Assembly: GCF_028369105.1 (NCBI RefSeq)
Contig: NZ_JAQNDO010000001.1
Span: 434,001-498,000 of the forward strand
DNA length: 64,000 nt
From: Polyangium mundeleinium
Lineage (GTDB): Bacteria > Myxococcota_A > Polyangia > Polyangiales > Polyangiaceae
Direction: 5' to 3'
In this document: piece after piece, positions 26,008 to 33,405 of the stretch
How the letters are laid out: each line of letters begins with the position of its first letter
Position numbering within the stretch: position 1 is the first letter of the stretch
The notes under the pieces: generated by a model
What the model saw: the letters and a program-made list of their open reading frames with translations, nothing else
Database searches by the model: none
Told to the model about the DNA's origin: nothing
Made by a program: the position numbers and the translations under genes

Positions 26008-26441
26008 GCGCGCCTTCTTCGTCGGGACGGGGGCACGCACGCGATGTAGGCGCGTGCCTCCGCTTCGTTGTCGAAAAACACGATATGCATGTCGGGCGGC
26101 GACGTCCGGAGGAACCGCGCCGCCCGCATGACCATCTCGGCGAAGATCCGGATCGTGAATTTCGCGCCGAAACAGACGTGGGTCATCGCGCTCGTGTGGC
26201 GCGTCCCCTGGAGCACCCGCCGCGCCTCGGGCGTCGCCCCGGTGACCGCGGAGAGGTCGCAGAGCACGAAGATGTGCCCTCGCTCGGCGGCCCAGGCCCT
26301 TTGATAAGCGATGAGCGCGTCGAGCGACGGGCCGTCGACCTCGCCCGAGAGGCACATGCCGAAGATGTTCGGCGCCTCGGTCCACGCGACCTGCTCCCCG
26401 AATTGCCGTCGTTCGTCCGGCGTCGGCCCAGCCATCGTCAT
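26004..26441 (-). CDS. STAS-like (SpoIIAA-type) protein, copy B
   Basis: A 145-residue cytoplasmic protein. The strand-helix pattern (IFGMCLSGEVD, FVLCDLSAVTGATPEAR, MHIVFFDNEAEARAYI) matches small SpoIIAA/STAS-like folds. It is a clear paralogue of the next gene upstream: both have a VTPEAR or ATPEAR helix start, a Met/Phe-Gly-Ala-x-F motif and a C-terminal FFxxExxARA helix. A role as a partner-switching adaptor is inferred from the fold only. The ATG at 26441 lies right after GGAGGGG; ATG 26435 and GTG 26453 are alternatives. Confidence 0.6.
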   Translation of the reverse strand: MTMAGPTPDERRQFGEQVAWTEAPNIFGMCLSGEVDGPSLDALIAYQRAWAAERGHIFVLCDLSAVTGATPEARRVLQGTRHTSAMTHVCFGAKFTIRIFAEMVMRAARFLRTSPPDMHIVFFDNEAEARAYIACVPPSRRRRRA

Positions 26442-26454
26442 TCCCCTCCGCACC

Positions 26455-26868
26455 TCACGGGACGAGCTTGCGCAGCTCCTCGCGCCGCTCGACGAGCCAC
26501 GCCCGCGCCGCGGCCTCCGATTCGAAGAACTCGAAGCGCATGTGCCGCTTCGAGAGCACCCGGACCGCGCTCAGCACCATCTTCGCCAGCGTCATCCCCG
26601 CGAAGTTCGCGCCGAACATGGCGATCGCGCTCGGCGCCGTCCGGCCGCGGCTCCACGTGACCATGGTCTTTCGGGCTTCGGGGGTGACCGTGCCGATCTT
26701 TCGCGCGTCCAGGAGAATGAGCCGGTAGCCGTAGGTCATTTCGGTCGCGTCGCGCGCGCGCTGGACGCACAGCTCGACCTCCAGGTCGTAATTGCCGTCG
26801 AGCCGCACGACGAGCAGGTCCTCTTCGTGGATCAGGTCGAGGCGCGCGGGGGGTCGGGTTGAATCCAT
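26455..26868 (-). CDS. STAS-like (SpoIIAA-type) protein, copy A
   Basis: A 137-residue paralogue of the following gene. Blocks LLVVRLDGNYDLEVELCVQ, YRLILLDARKIGTVTPEAR, AMFGANFAG and FEFFESEAAARAWL define a five-strand/four-helix layout like STAS or SpoIIAA-like domains. It lies between a HAD phosphatase gene (9 nt gap) and its paralogue (13 nt gap). Tandem pairs in one operon could give heterodimers or two readers of one signal; both ideas are speculation. Confidence 0.6.
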   Translation of the reverse strand: MDSTRPPARLDLIHEEDLLVVRLDGNYDLEVELCVQRARDATEMTYGYRLILLDARKIGTVTPEARKTMVTWSRGRTAPSAIAMFGANFAGMTLAKMVLSAVRVLSKRHMRFEFFESEAAARAWLVERREELRKLVP

Positions 26869-26877
26869 GAGATACCC

Positions 26878-27543
26878 TCACCACCTTTCGATGCGCCACC
26901 CGCGCTGCCGGGCGAGGCGCTCGAGCCGCGGATCGGGGTTCACGGCGATCGGCTCGGCCACCCGTTCGAGCAGGGGCACGTCGGTGACGCTGTCCGAATA
27001 AAACGTCGATTCTTCGAGGACGAACCCGAGCCTCTCGGCGAGCGCCTCCGCGCGCCGCACCTTCCCCACGCCGAGGCAAAGCGGCCGCTCCGCGCGACCC
27101 GTGAAAAGGCCACGCGCGTCGATTTCGAGCTCCGTCCCGACGACGTGCTCGATCTCCAATCGCTGGGCCAGCGGCCGCGCCGCGTATTTCGTCGCGCCTG
27201 TCACGATCGCGCAGACGTCGCCCGCCGCCTTGTGCCGTTTCACCGCGCGCCGCCCCGCGTCGGCGACGTGTCGCTCCACGTATTTGCCGAACCAGTCCTC
27301 GCAGCGCGTGACGAGCGTGCTCTCGGGCGTGCCGGAGAGCGGCGCGAGCGCCTTCTCCGCCATGCCCTCCGCGTCGAGGAGCCCGAGCGTGTATTGCCCG
27401 ACCCAGTAAAACGTCTTCAAAAGGTCGAACGTCGACGCCTCGCCGATGTCCCGCAGATACCGCACGTACAGGCTCGCGGTCTCCTTGCGCACGAGCGTGC
27501 GGTCCATGTCGAAGAGCGCGGCGCGGGGCTTCGGCGCGCTCAT
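26878..27543 (-). CDS. HAD-IB family phosphatase (SerB-like)
   Basis: A 221-residue haloacid-dehalogenase phosphatase. The nucleophile motif is LFDMDRTL (Asp12 nucleophile, Asp14 acid/base), motif II is AIVTGAT, and the final Asp pair is in FYSDSVTDVPLL. The large helical cap after motif I places it with HAD-IB enzymes (phosphoserine-phosphatase-like, including glycerol-phosphate and lysophosphatidate phosphatases). Substrate unknown. Its ATG overlaps the stop of the CPBP gene by 4 nt, so it is translationally coupled. Confidence 0.85.
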   Translation of the reverse strand: MSAPKPRAALFDMDRTLVRKETASLYVRYLRDIGEASTFDLLKTFYWVGQYTLGLLDAEGMAEKALAPLSGTPESTLVTRCEDWFGKYVERHVADAGRRAVKRHKAAGDVCAIVTGATKYAARPLAQRLEIEHVVGTELEIDARGLFTGRAERPLCLGVGKVRRAEALAERLGFVLEESTFYSDSVTDVPLLERVAEPIAVNPDPRLERLARQRGWRIERW

Positions 27544-28340
27544 CGCGAGAACCCGTAGCCGCGCTGGAGCGTCGCCGAGAAGATGTTGCAGAGCGCGTGG
27601 AACACGACGCCCGCGCCGACGCCGCCCGTCCGCGCGCGCAGCCAGCCGAAGACGAGCGACGGGAAAAACACCGCGAGCCGGTCCACGCTCGGCACGGTCA
27701 AGAAATGCCCAATCGCGAAGATGGCCGACGAGACCACCACGCCCGGGCCGAGATCCGCGCCGAACACGCGCCACCGGGGCGCCCACGCGGCATCGAGGCG
27801 GGTCTGGAGGTATCCCCTGAAAAACGCCTCCTCGGGGAGCGCCACGGCCAGGAAATGCCCGGAGATTTCGTTCCACGGCGACGCGAAGCCCCGGAGCACG
27901 AAGGGCATCTTCACGCGCCAGAAGAGTTTGAAGCCGATCCAGAACGGCGGAAAGATGATCGCTGCGAGGAGCAGCACCCAGAGCGAGGCCACGGCCGCGT
28001 CGCGCAGCAGCCGGCGCCGATCGAGCGGCAGCGGTTCGAGCAGGCCGCCGAGGGAGAGCCCGTGCGCGCGGATCACGTGCTCGTCCGCGCGCAGGACGAG
28101 CCACCATGTGACCGCGAGGAACGCGAGCCCGACGGCCGTCCCCGCGTGATCTTTGGGCGCGAGGTACGAGAGCGCGGTCACGAGGATCGTCGTGGCGAGC
28201 GCGACGAGCAGCGGGCGGCGCGCGTTCGGCGCCTCGGGGACGGGCGCGGCGGGCGCGGCGGGCGCGGGGCTCTCGGCGCCGAGGCCCGGGGCGGGCGGCG
28301 GCTCGGGCGTTTCGAAGGGGGCGGGAGGATCCGGGAGCAC
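27540..28340 (-). CDS. CPBP (Abi/Rce1) intramembrane protease
   Basis: A 266-residue membrane protein, first gene of the operon. About seven hydrophobic segments follow a Pro/Ala-rich N-terminal 40 residues. The catalytic motifs of the CPBP family are intact: EEAFFRGYLQ (EExxxR), AIFAIGHFL (FxxxH) and HALCN. CPBP members include the Rce1 prenyl protease and the proposed myxosortases that anchor MYXO-CTERM proteins; the LPEEAFFRGYLQ block resembles the latter, but I cannot separate the two from sequence alone, and I saw no MYXO-CTERM tail among the gene products in this window. Start is the GTG at 28340. Confidence 0.85.
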   Translation of the reverse strand: MLPDPPAPFETPEPPPAPGLGAESPAPAAPAAPVPEAPNARRPLLVALATTILVTALSYLAPKDHAGTAVGLAFLAVTWWLVLRADEHVIRAHGLSLGGLLEPLPLDRRRLLRDAAVASLWVLLLAAIIFPPFWIGFKLFWRVKMPFVLRGFASPWNEISGHFLAVALPEEAFFRGYLQTRLDAAWAPRWRVFGADLGPGVVVSSAIFAIGHFLTVPSVDRLAVFFPSLVFGWLRARTGGVGAGVVFHALCNIFSATLQRGYGFSR

Positions 28341-28441
28341 GCGCGGGCGAGGATAGCCTCGTCTGGCCGGCGGCGCGAGCCCGTGGTCGTGGGGTGGTCC
28401 GGGAAGATCTTCGATTTTCTGGCCTTCCTGGGGACGGCGGG

Positions 28442-28447
28442 TACAGT
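28442..28447 (+). promoter_or_regulatory. Candidate -10 (TACAGT), leaderless start at 28454
   Basis: TACAGT matches the -10 pattern (TAnnnT) and ends exactly 6 nt before the GTG at 28454. There is no Shine-Dalgarno sequence, and this -10 was used to choose between in-frame starts. Confidence 0.4.
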
Positions 28448-28453
28448 CGGTCC

Positions 28454-29653
28454 GTGGTGCTCGGTTCGCTTCTCCGCTCCCTGGCCCCGTCCTGCCTCGC
28501 GGCGCTCACGCTCGGCGCGGGCATGCTCTGCGCCCGCCCGGCGAGCGCACTCTCGCCGTTCCTGGTGACGCCCGAGGCCTCGGTGGTCGAGGCGAGCCCG
28601 GCGTATCGATACGCGAACATGACGGACGACGAGGCGATCGCCGAGCTCGACCGCCGCAGCCTCCCGTACGTACGCGTCGAACCCGTGCCCGGCGTCCGCG
28701 CGCCGATCCGGCTCACGGGCCGGCTGCACGGCGTATCGATTCATTCGGCGCTGCCGGAGGAGCAGCGGGCGACGTCGGTGTTCGAAATCCTCGACGCGCG
28801 CCTGGCCCTCGCGCTCGACGATTTCACGGCGGTGCTCGAACGTCACGAGATCGACGAGCTCGTCCACTACACGATGTACCGGCCGAACGTGCCGCGCGAG
28901 ATGTCCGTGCCCGTGGCGGCGAAAAAGGAACCGGCCAAGAAGGAAGCGCCGAAGAAGGAAACGGCGAAGAAAGAGGCGCCCAAAAAGGAAACGCCGAAAG
29001 CGGAGGCGCCGAAAGCGGAAGCGCCGAAGACGAGCTCGAAGTTGCCCGTGGGGAATGCGGCGAAGGCGCCGGACCTCGGCAAGGGCGGGCTCGGGGCAAA
29101 GCCTTCCCATGAGGGCGCGGCGAAGGGCACGAAACACAAGGCGCCGGCCGCGGTCCAGGCCAAGCCGCGCGAGATGGTGACGGCGAGCGAGAAGCCGAAA
29201 TCCGCGCCGCGGCACGCCCCGAAGGCCGCTCCGCAGCACGCGCCGGCGAAGGCCGAGGCGAAAGCGGCGCCGGGGAAGCCGGACGTGCAGGCAACACCCG
29301 CGAAGGCCGAGACGCACGCAGCGCCGGCGAAGACCGTGCCGCACCCGCGCTGGGCCCCGCCGGGCACGCGTCATCCCGCGGGGCTCGCGATCGACGTGGG
29401 CCGATTGCGAAAGAAGGACGGGACCTGGATCAGCGTCCTCGACCATTTCCACGGCAAGATCGGTGAAAAGACCTGCGGCGACGGCGCGCGCAAGCCCGAG
29501 CAGCCCGTCGCGCAGGAGCTCCGCGCCCTCGTGTGCGAATCTCAGGACGCGGGCATCTTCACGTACGTGCTCTCGCCGAATTACAACACCGACCACGCCG
29601 ACCATTTCCACATGGAGATCAAGCCCGGCGTGCGGTGGTTCCTCGTGCACTGA
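28454..29653 (+). CDS. Extensin-like peptidase with a Lys/Ala/Pro-rich insert
   Basis: A 399-residue exported protein with a Sec signal peptide ending near ASA-LS. The frame joins two halves of an extensin-like C-terminal domain (DD-peptidase fold). The first half, about residues 40-150, runs from PEASVVE to HYTMYRPN. The zinc-site half is C-terminal: TRHPAGLAIDVG (HxxxxxxD) and HADHFHME. Between them lies about 150 residues of KKEAPKKE and PKAEAPK-type repeats, so the fold is interrupted by a flexible linker. Such enzymes act on peptidoglycan. The start is the GTG at 28454 (399 aa); the frame extends to 28394. Confidence 0.75.
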   Translation: MVLGSLLRSLAPSCLAALTLGAGMLCARPASALSPFLVTPEASVVEASPAYRYANMTDDEAIAELDRRSLPYVRVEPVPGVRAPIRLTGRLHGVSIHSALPEEQRATSVFEILDARLALALDDFTAVLERHEIDELVHYTMYRPNVPREMSVPVAAKKEPAKKEAPKKETAKKEAPKKETPKAEAPKAEAPKTSSKLPVGNAAKAPDLGKGGLGAKPSHEGAAKGTKHKAPAAVQAKPREMVTASEKPKSAPRHAPKAAPQHAPAKAEAKAAPGKPDVQATPAKAETHAAPAKTVPHPRWAPPGTRHPAGLAIDVGRLRKKDGTWISVLDHFHGKIGEKTCGDGARKPEQPVAQELRALVCESQDAGIFTYVLSPNYNTDHADHFHMEIKPGVRWFLVH

Positions 29654-29659
29654 CGGGGG

Positions 29660-30625
29660 CTAGCGGCAGCCCGTCGGGAGCCGCGCGTTGGGAATGCTCT
29701 TCATCCAAGCGCAGCGGATCATGGTTCCGATGTAGATATCACTCGGGACGACGCGCCGGACGCCGATCGACGCGGACGCGCCGCCGACGGAGACACCCTG
29801 GCTCTGCTCCAGCGAGGCGATGAACGCGCGCGTCGCGGCCTCGTGGCGGCCGGGCACGTGATGGTGGTAGACGCCTTCCTTGGGCGCCTTCACGTCGGCG
29901 GGAGGTGCCGGAATGCCTGCGGGCCAGGGCAAAGGCGGAGTCCGCGCGTGGGAAAAGTCCCACAGCATGATCTCGATGGTCTCGGGCGCCCAGGGCGTGG
30001 CGCCCGGCGCGTGGAAGTTCGCGAGGCGCTGATACGCCCGGACGAACACGGCCGGCGCCACGCCCGTCTCCCCGGCGGTGGCCTTCCCATTCCGCGTGAT
30101 GCCCTCGACGGAAGCGTATTTCCATTGCGAGCCTTGGCGAAGCGCGATCCCTACCCTCGGCTGATCCGTCGCGTCCGTGACCGAGATCTGTGCAGGCAGG
30201 GCCATGAACTCGGCCGTCGCGAGCTCCTCGACGAGTTTTCTCGCCGCCTCCGCGCCCACGTTCACGGTGAGCGCCTCGGCCTTGTCGCCCACGAGTTTGT
30301 GATAAACGACGAGCCCGTCCTCGTACACGACGATCGTGGGCACGTCCGAGCCGAGGACCATGAGCCAGGGATTCCTTTCGCGCAGCACGGCCAGCGGCTT
30401 GTGGTCGAGCTTGGCGAGTCCCTCGAATTCGACGAGCGGCGAAGCCGGCCCGAGCGGCGCGGCGTTGCGAGGAGGTTCTTTCGATGTCGATGTCGGCGCG
30501 GCCGAAACCGATTGCGTGAGAGCGGCGGACGGCGCGCGCTCGTTCGGGGTCGTGGCGTCGCGACAGCCGCAGGCCAGGGAGAGCAGCGCGAGGAGCGCCG
30601 TGGCGCGACAATGGGGGAGGGGCAT
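29660..30625 (-). CDS. Lipoprotein of unknown function
   Basis: A 321-residue protein with a lipoprotein-like signal (SLACGC, Cys near 19-21) and a Ser/Pro/Ala-rich linker. The mature domain has strands such as PTIVVYEDGLVVYHKL and WKYASVEGI and a helical middle (RKLVEELATAEFMALP). Two Cys near the C-terminus (in IRCAWMKS and TGCR) may pair. I do not recognise the family. Start ATG 30625 has a -35/-10 pair 7 nt upstream. It converges on the extensin-like gene with a 6-nt gap. Confidence 0.7.
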   Translation of the reverse strand: MPLPHCRATALLALLSLACGCRDATTPNERAPSAALTQSVSAAPTSTSKEPPRNAAPLGPASPLVEFEGLAKLDHKPLAVLRERNPWLMVLGSDVPTIVVYEDGLVVYHKLVGDKAEALTVNVGAEAARKLVEELATAEFMALPAQISVTDATDQPRVGIALRQGSQWKYASVEGITRNGKATAGETGVAPAVFVRAYQRLANFHAPGATPWAPETIEIMLWDFSHARTPPLPWPAGIPAPPADVKAPKEGVYHHHVPGRHEAATRAFIASLEQSQGVSVGGASASIGVRRVVPSDIYIGTMIRCAWMKSIPNARLPTGCR

Positions 30626-30632
30626 GCCTTTC

Positions 30633-30662
30633 TTTCTACCGTCGCGGCCGGCGTTTTCGCAA
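30633..30662 (-). promoter_or_regulatory. Promoter TTGCGA-N18-TAGAAA, leaderless start at 30625
   Basis: On the minus strand TTGCGA (30662-30657) and TAGAAA (30638-30633) are 18 nt apart. The ATG begins 7 nt after the -10. The purine run between them (GAAAGG) is too close to the ATG to act well as a ribosome binding site. Confidence 0.45.
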
Positions 30663-30670
30663 GCGTGTGG

Positions 30671-31183
30671 TCATGGTTGCAGCAGCACCCCGTGTTCGAG
30701 GTCGATGGGCAGCTTGAGGGTGCCGGCGACGACCAGCTCGACGGGGGGAAGCGGGCCGTTCGTGAGGGACGCGAACGGGAGATCGACCTGGAACATGAGC
30801 GAAGCGAACCCGACCGACACGAAAGGCGCGAGGTGCGCGCCGACGAATGCGGCCCGATCCTTGGTCGCGCTCTCGAACGTGGCCCCGACCTCGGCACCGA
30901 AGATCGTGGTATTGATCTGCGGGCCAAACGAGACCCGCAAGCGCTCGAAGCCCACCGTGCTCGCCTGAACGAAGCCCCCGTACCCGAGCCCCTTGCCGGT
31001 TGAGCTCGCGTAATGCACGAACGTGGCCTCCCCGCCGAGGAGCCCCAGCACGGGCTGCTCGGGGCCGAACACGATGCCGCCCATCGGCCCGACCGTGAAG
31101 ACGTTCCACCCATCGGCGCGGCTCGGGTTCGTGGACACGAGCAGCGCGACGGCGATGGCGAGCGAAGGGACTTTGCGGCGCAT
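30671..31183 (-). CDS. Small exported protein, barrel-like
   Basis: A 170-residue protein with a Sec signal peptide (cleavage near SRA-DG). The mature part is Gly- and aromatic-rich with alternating strands (LGLLGGEATFVHYA, LRVSFGPQINTTIFG, SLMFQVDLPF), like a small outer-membrane barrel. No lipobox, no catalytic motif. The frame is open upstream to 31621, but the ATG at 31183 begins the signal peptide. Function unknown. Confidence 0.7.
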   Translation of the reverse strand: MRRKVPSLAIAVALLVSTNPSRADGWNVFTVGPMGGIVFGPEQPVLGLLGGEATFVHYASSTGKGLGYGGFVQASTVGFERLRVSFGPQINTTIFGAEVGATFESATKDRAAFVGAHLAPFVSVGFASLMFQVDLPFASLTNGPLPPVELVVAGTLKLPIDLEHGVLLQP

Positions 31184-31300
31184 GAACGGGGGAGCGTGGC
31201 GCGAATGCCAGCGGCCTGTCAATCGGATCTGCTCTTCGCGGCAGCGACGACGTCGCCGGCGTGCCCGTCCTCGTGCCGGACCGACGATGCAAAAGATGCA

Positions 31301-31314
31301 CGGTCCGTGGACCG
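31301..31314. promoter_or_regulatory. Interrupted palindrome CGGTCC-GT-GGACCG
   Basis: A 6-2-6 palindrome in the 204-nt gap between divergent genes. A further half-site, CGGACCG, lies at 31278-31284, one to two helical turns upstream. It could be an operator; nothing else supports it. Confidence 0.3.
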
Positions 31315-31339
31315 CGACGTTTTTCCTCGCGTCCGTGGG

Positions 31340-31351
31340 CAAACCGGTTTG
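31340..31351. promoter_or_regulatory. Perfect 12-bp palindrome next to a -35 box
   Basis: CAAACCGGTTTG is self-complementary over 12 bp and ends at the base before the -35 TTGACG of the following gene. Its position suits a dimeric regulator contacting RNA polymerase or blocking it. Confidence 0.45.
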
Positions 31352-31381
31352 TTGACGACGCCCGAACCGCCGGCGTAGAAC
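31352..31381 (+). promoter_or_regulatory. Promoter TTGACG-N18-TAGAAC, leaderless start at 31388
   Basis: TTGACG (31352-31357) matches -35 at 5 of 6 positions and TAGAAC (31376-31381) matches -10 at 4 of 6, with an 18-nt spacer. The GTG at 31388 begins 6 nt later, where transcription should start. No Shine-Dalgarno sequence exists. Confidence 0.55.
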
Positions 31382-31387
31382 GCGCCG

Positions 31388-32332
31388 GTGCCCTCCCTGT
31401 CCCACGAAGCGATCGTCGAGCTGTTTCGCAACCGACCCGTGCTCGCGGCGGAGATCTTGCGTGAGGCGTTCGACGTGACGCTGCCGAGCTTCACGGAAGC
31501 GCGCATCGAATCCGCGGAGCTCGGCGACGTGATGCCTCGGGAGCTCCGCGCCGACCTGCTCGTGCTCCTCCTCGAGGGAAAGCCCGTTCTCGCGATCATC
31601 GTCGAGGCGCAGCTTCACCATCCGAAGCAGGAAAAGTCATTCGCGTGGCCTGCCTACCTCGTCGGCGCACGCGCGCGCTACAAGTGCCCCGCGTGTCTTC
31701 TCCTCGTCACGCCCGACCCTGCGCTCGCGGCGCGCCTCGCAGAGCCGATCGTGCTCGGCCCTGGCCAGGCCGTGATCACGCCGTTTGTCCTGGGACCCGC
31801 GGGCGTTCCGGTCGTGGCGGACATCGAGGAGGCGCAGAGAAGGCCGGAACTCGCGGTTCTGTCGGCGATGGCGCACGGGCGGACGGAGACGGCGTTCGAG
31901 GTGGCCATCGCTGCAATGACCGCGAGCGCGGGGATCGAGGACACGGCGACCCGTGCGCTCTACATGGATCTCGTGCTAATGTCGTTGAACGCGGCCACAC
32001 GAAGCGCCCTGGAGGCTGTCATGAGCATCAAAAATTACGAGTACCAGAGCGAGTTCGCGCGTACGTACTTTCAGCAGGGGCTCGAGCAGGGCATCGAGAA
32101 GGGGCGCGTCGAGGGGCGCGTCGAGGGGCGCGTCGAGGGGCGCTTGGAAGGGGAGCTGCGTCCGCTCGTGCGTCAGTTCGAGCGCCGGCTCGCGCGGGGC
32201 TTGTCCGACGCCGAGCGGGCTCGGCTCGCCGAGCGGGTCCGTGCACAGGGCGCCGAGCGTGTCGGCGACCTGGTGCTCGATCTCTCCGCCCAAGACCTCG
32301 CCACCTGGCTCGCCGCGACGAACGGGCACTGA
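31388..32332 (+). CDS. Rpn/PD-(D/E)XK nuclease-family (transposase-like) protein
   Basis: A 314-residue protein of the group related to Rpn recombination-promoting nucleases and the DUF4351-type PD-(D/E)XK proteins frequent in cyanobacteria and myxobacteria. The core spans residues 1-150: RADLLVLL then AIIVEAQLHHPKQEKSFAWPAYL (the D and E-x-Q spacing of the PD-(D/E)XK site). The middle is helical. The C-terminal part carries a run of EGRVEGRVEGR repeats ahead of a helical segment. Activity is unproven. Starts with the GTG at 31388. Confidence 0.75.
   Translation: MPSLSHEAIVELFRNRPVLAAEILREAFDVTLPSFTEARIESAELGDVMPRELRADLLVLLLEGKPVLAIIVEAQLHHPKQEKSFAWPAYLVGARARYKCPACLLLVTPDPALAARLAEPIVLGPGQAVITPFVLGPAGVPVVADIEEAQRRPELAVLSAMAHGRTETAFEVAIAAMTASAGIEDTATRALYMDLVLMSLNAATRSALEAVMSIKNYEYQSEFARTYFQQGLEQGIEKGRVEGRVEGRVEGRLEGELRPLVRQFERRLARGLSDAERARLAERVRAQGAERVGDLVLDLSAQDLATWLAATNGH
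32101..32148 (+). repeat. 12-bp in-frame repeats in the Rpn-like gene
   Basis: Three exact copies of GGGGCGCGTCGA and a fourth degenerate copy encode VEGR units. In-frame slippage in this block would lengthen or shorten the linker between the core and the C-terminal helices. Confidence 0.85.
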
Positions 32333-32505
32333 GGTTCGTCGAAGATCCCTCCCACTGGATCGACGTGCAGTCTGCTCCCGCAGCGACCTGAACATTCGTC
32401 AGCCCATTACGATTTTTCGTCCTTACCACGCAACTGTCGACCCCTTCCTGTCGACATGATCGCGTGGGGGTCATGCTCGGACGAACCCCCCGGGAGGACG
32501 AACTC

Positions 32506-33405
32506 ATGCTCATCGACGTTGCAGCGCTTTCGACCGATCCGCTCGTGGGGACCCGTTATCGTGTCGTTCGTTTGATCGGCGGCGGTTTGTCCGCCGACGT
32601 GTACGAGGCCACCGGCCCTTCCGGCGAGCTTCATGCCATCAAGGTGCTCCGCCACGAGATGCGGGACTCGCAGGACGCCGCCGCACGCCTTCTCCAGGAG
32701 GGGCGCCTGCTCGCCTCGCTCCGCCACCCAAACCTCGTGCCCCTGCGCGAGATGGGAATGACCCGGGACGGCCGTCCTTTCCTCGCCATGCCCCGCCTCC
32801 CCGGCGAGACGCTCCGCGAGACCCGCCTCCGCCAGGGCGCCCTCGCGCCCGCGTTCGCCGCCTCCCTCGTCGCCGGCGCGCTTGATGGATTGCACGCCGC
32901 CCATCGGCACGGCGTCGTGCATCGCGACGTCAAACCCGGGAACATTTTCCTCATCGCCGCGAATGCCGGCCCCCCGCGCCCCGCGATGATCGATTTCGGC
33001 ATTGCCAAGGTCTCCGGCGCCGCGGTCCGCCACACCACGGACCCTCAATTCATCCTCGGCACGCCTCGCTACATCGCCCCCGAGCAGATCCTCGACGGGC
33101 GCGTCGACGCCCGCACCGACGTGTATGCCATGGGCATCGTCCTCTTCGAATGCATCGCCGCGCGCGGCCCGTTCGACCTGCTCGCCGGGTCCGATCTTCT
33201 CACCGTCATGCGCGCCCACCTCGGCCTCGCCCCGCGCCGCCTCGACGACGTCGCGAACGTCCCGTCCGCTCTCGCCTGCGTCGTCGCGCGCGCGCTCGAA
33301 AAGAAACCCGCGCGCCGGTATCCCACGGCGGCCGCCTTCGCTGCGGCGATCCGCGGCGCCGTCGCGCCCGAGGCGTTCTCCGGGGCCGAGCGGAGGGCGT
33401 CGTGA
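32506..33405 (+). CDS. Hanks-type Ser/Thr protein kinase
   Basis: A 299-residue cytoplasmic protein kinase, almost only a kinase domain, with no membrane segment. Motifs are complete: G-rich loop IGGGLSADVYEA, the catalytic Lys in AIKVL, HRDVKPGN, DFGIAK, GTPRYIAPEQ and RTDVYAMGIVLFE. The ATG at 32506 follows GGGAGGA; the frame extends to a GTG at 32464. The next kinase gene starts inside its stop codon (GTGA), so both are made from one transcript. Substrates unknown. Confidence 0.92.
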   Translation: MLIDVAALSTDPLVGTRYRVVRLIGGGLSADVYEATGPSGELHAIKVLRHEMRDSQDAAARLLQEGRLLASLRHPNLVPLREMGMTRDGRPFLAMPRLPGETLRETRLRQGALAPAFAASLVAGALDGLHAAHRHGVVHRDVKPGNIFLIAANAGPPRPAMIDFGIAKVSGAAVRHTTDPQFILGTPRYIAPEQILDGRVDARTDVYAMGIVLFECIAARGPFDLLAGSDLLTVMRAHLGLAPRRLDDVANVPSALACVVARALEKKPARRYPTAAAFAAAIRGAVAPEAFSGAERRAS

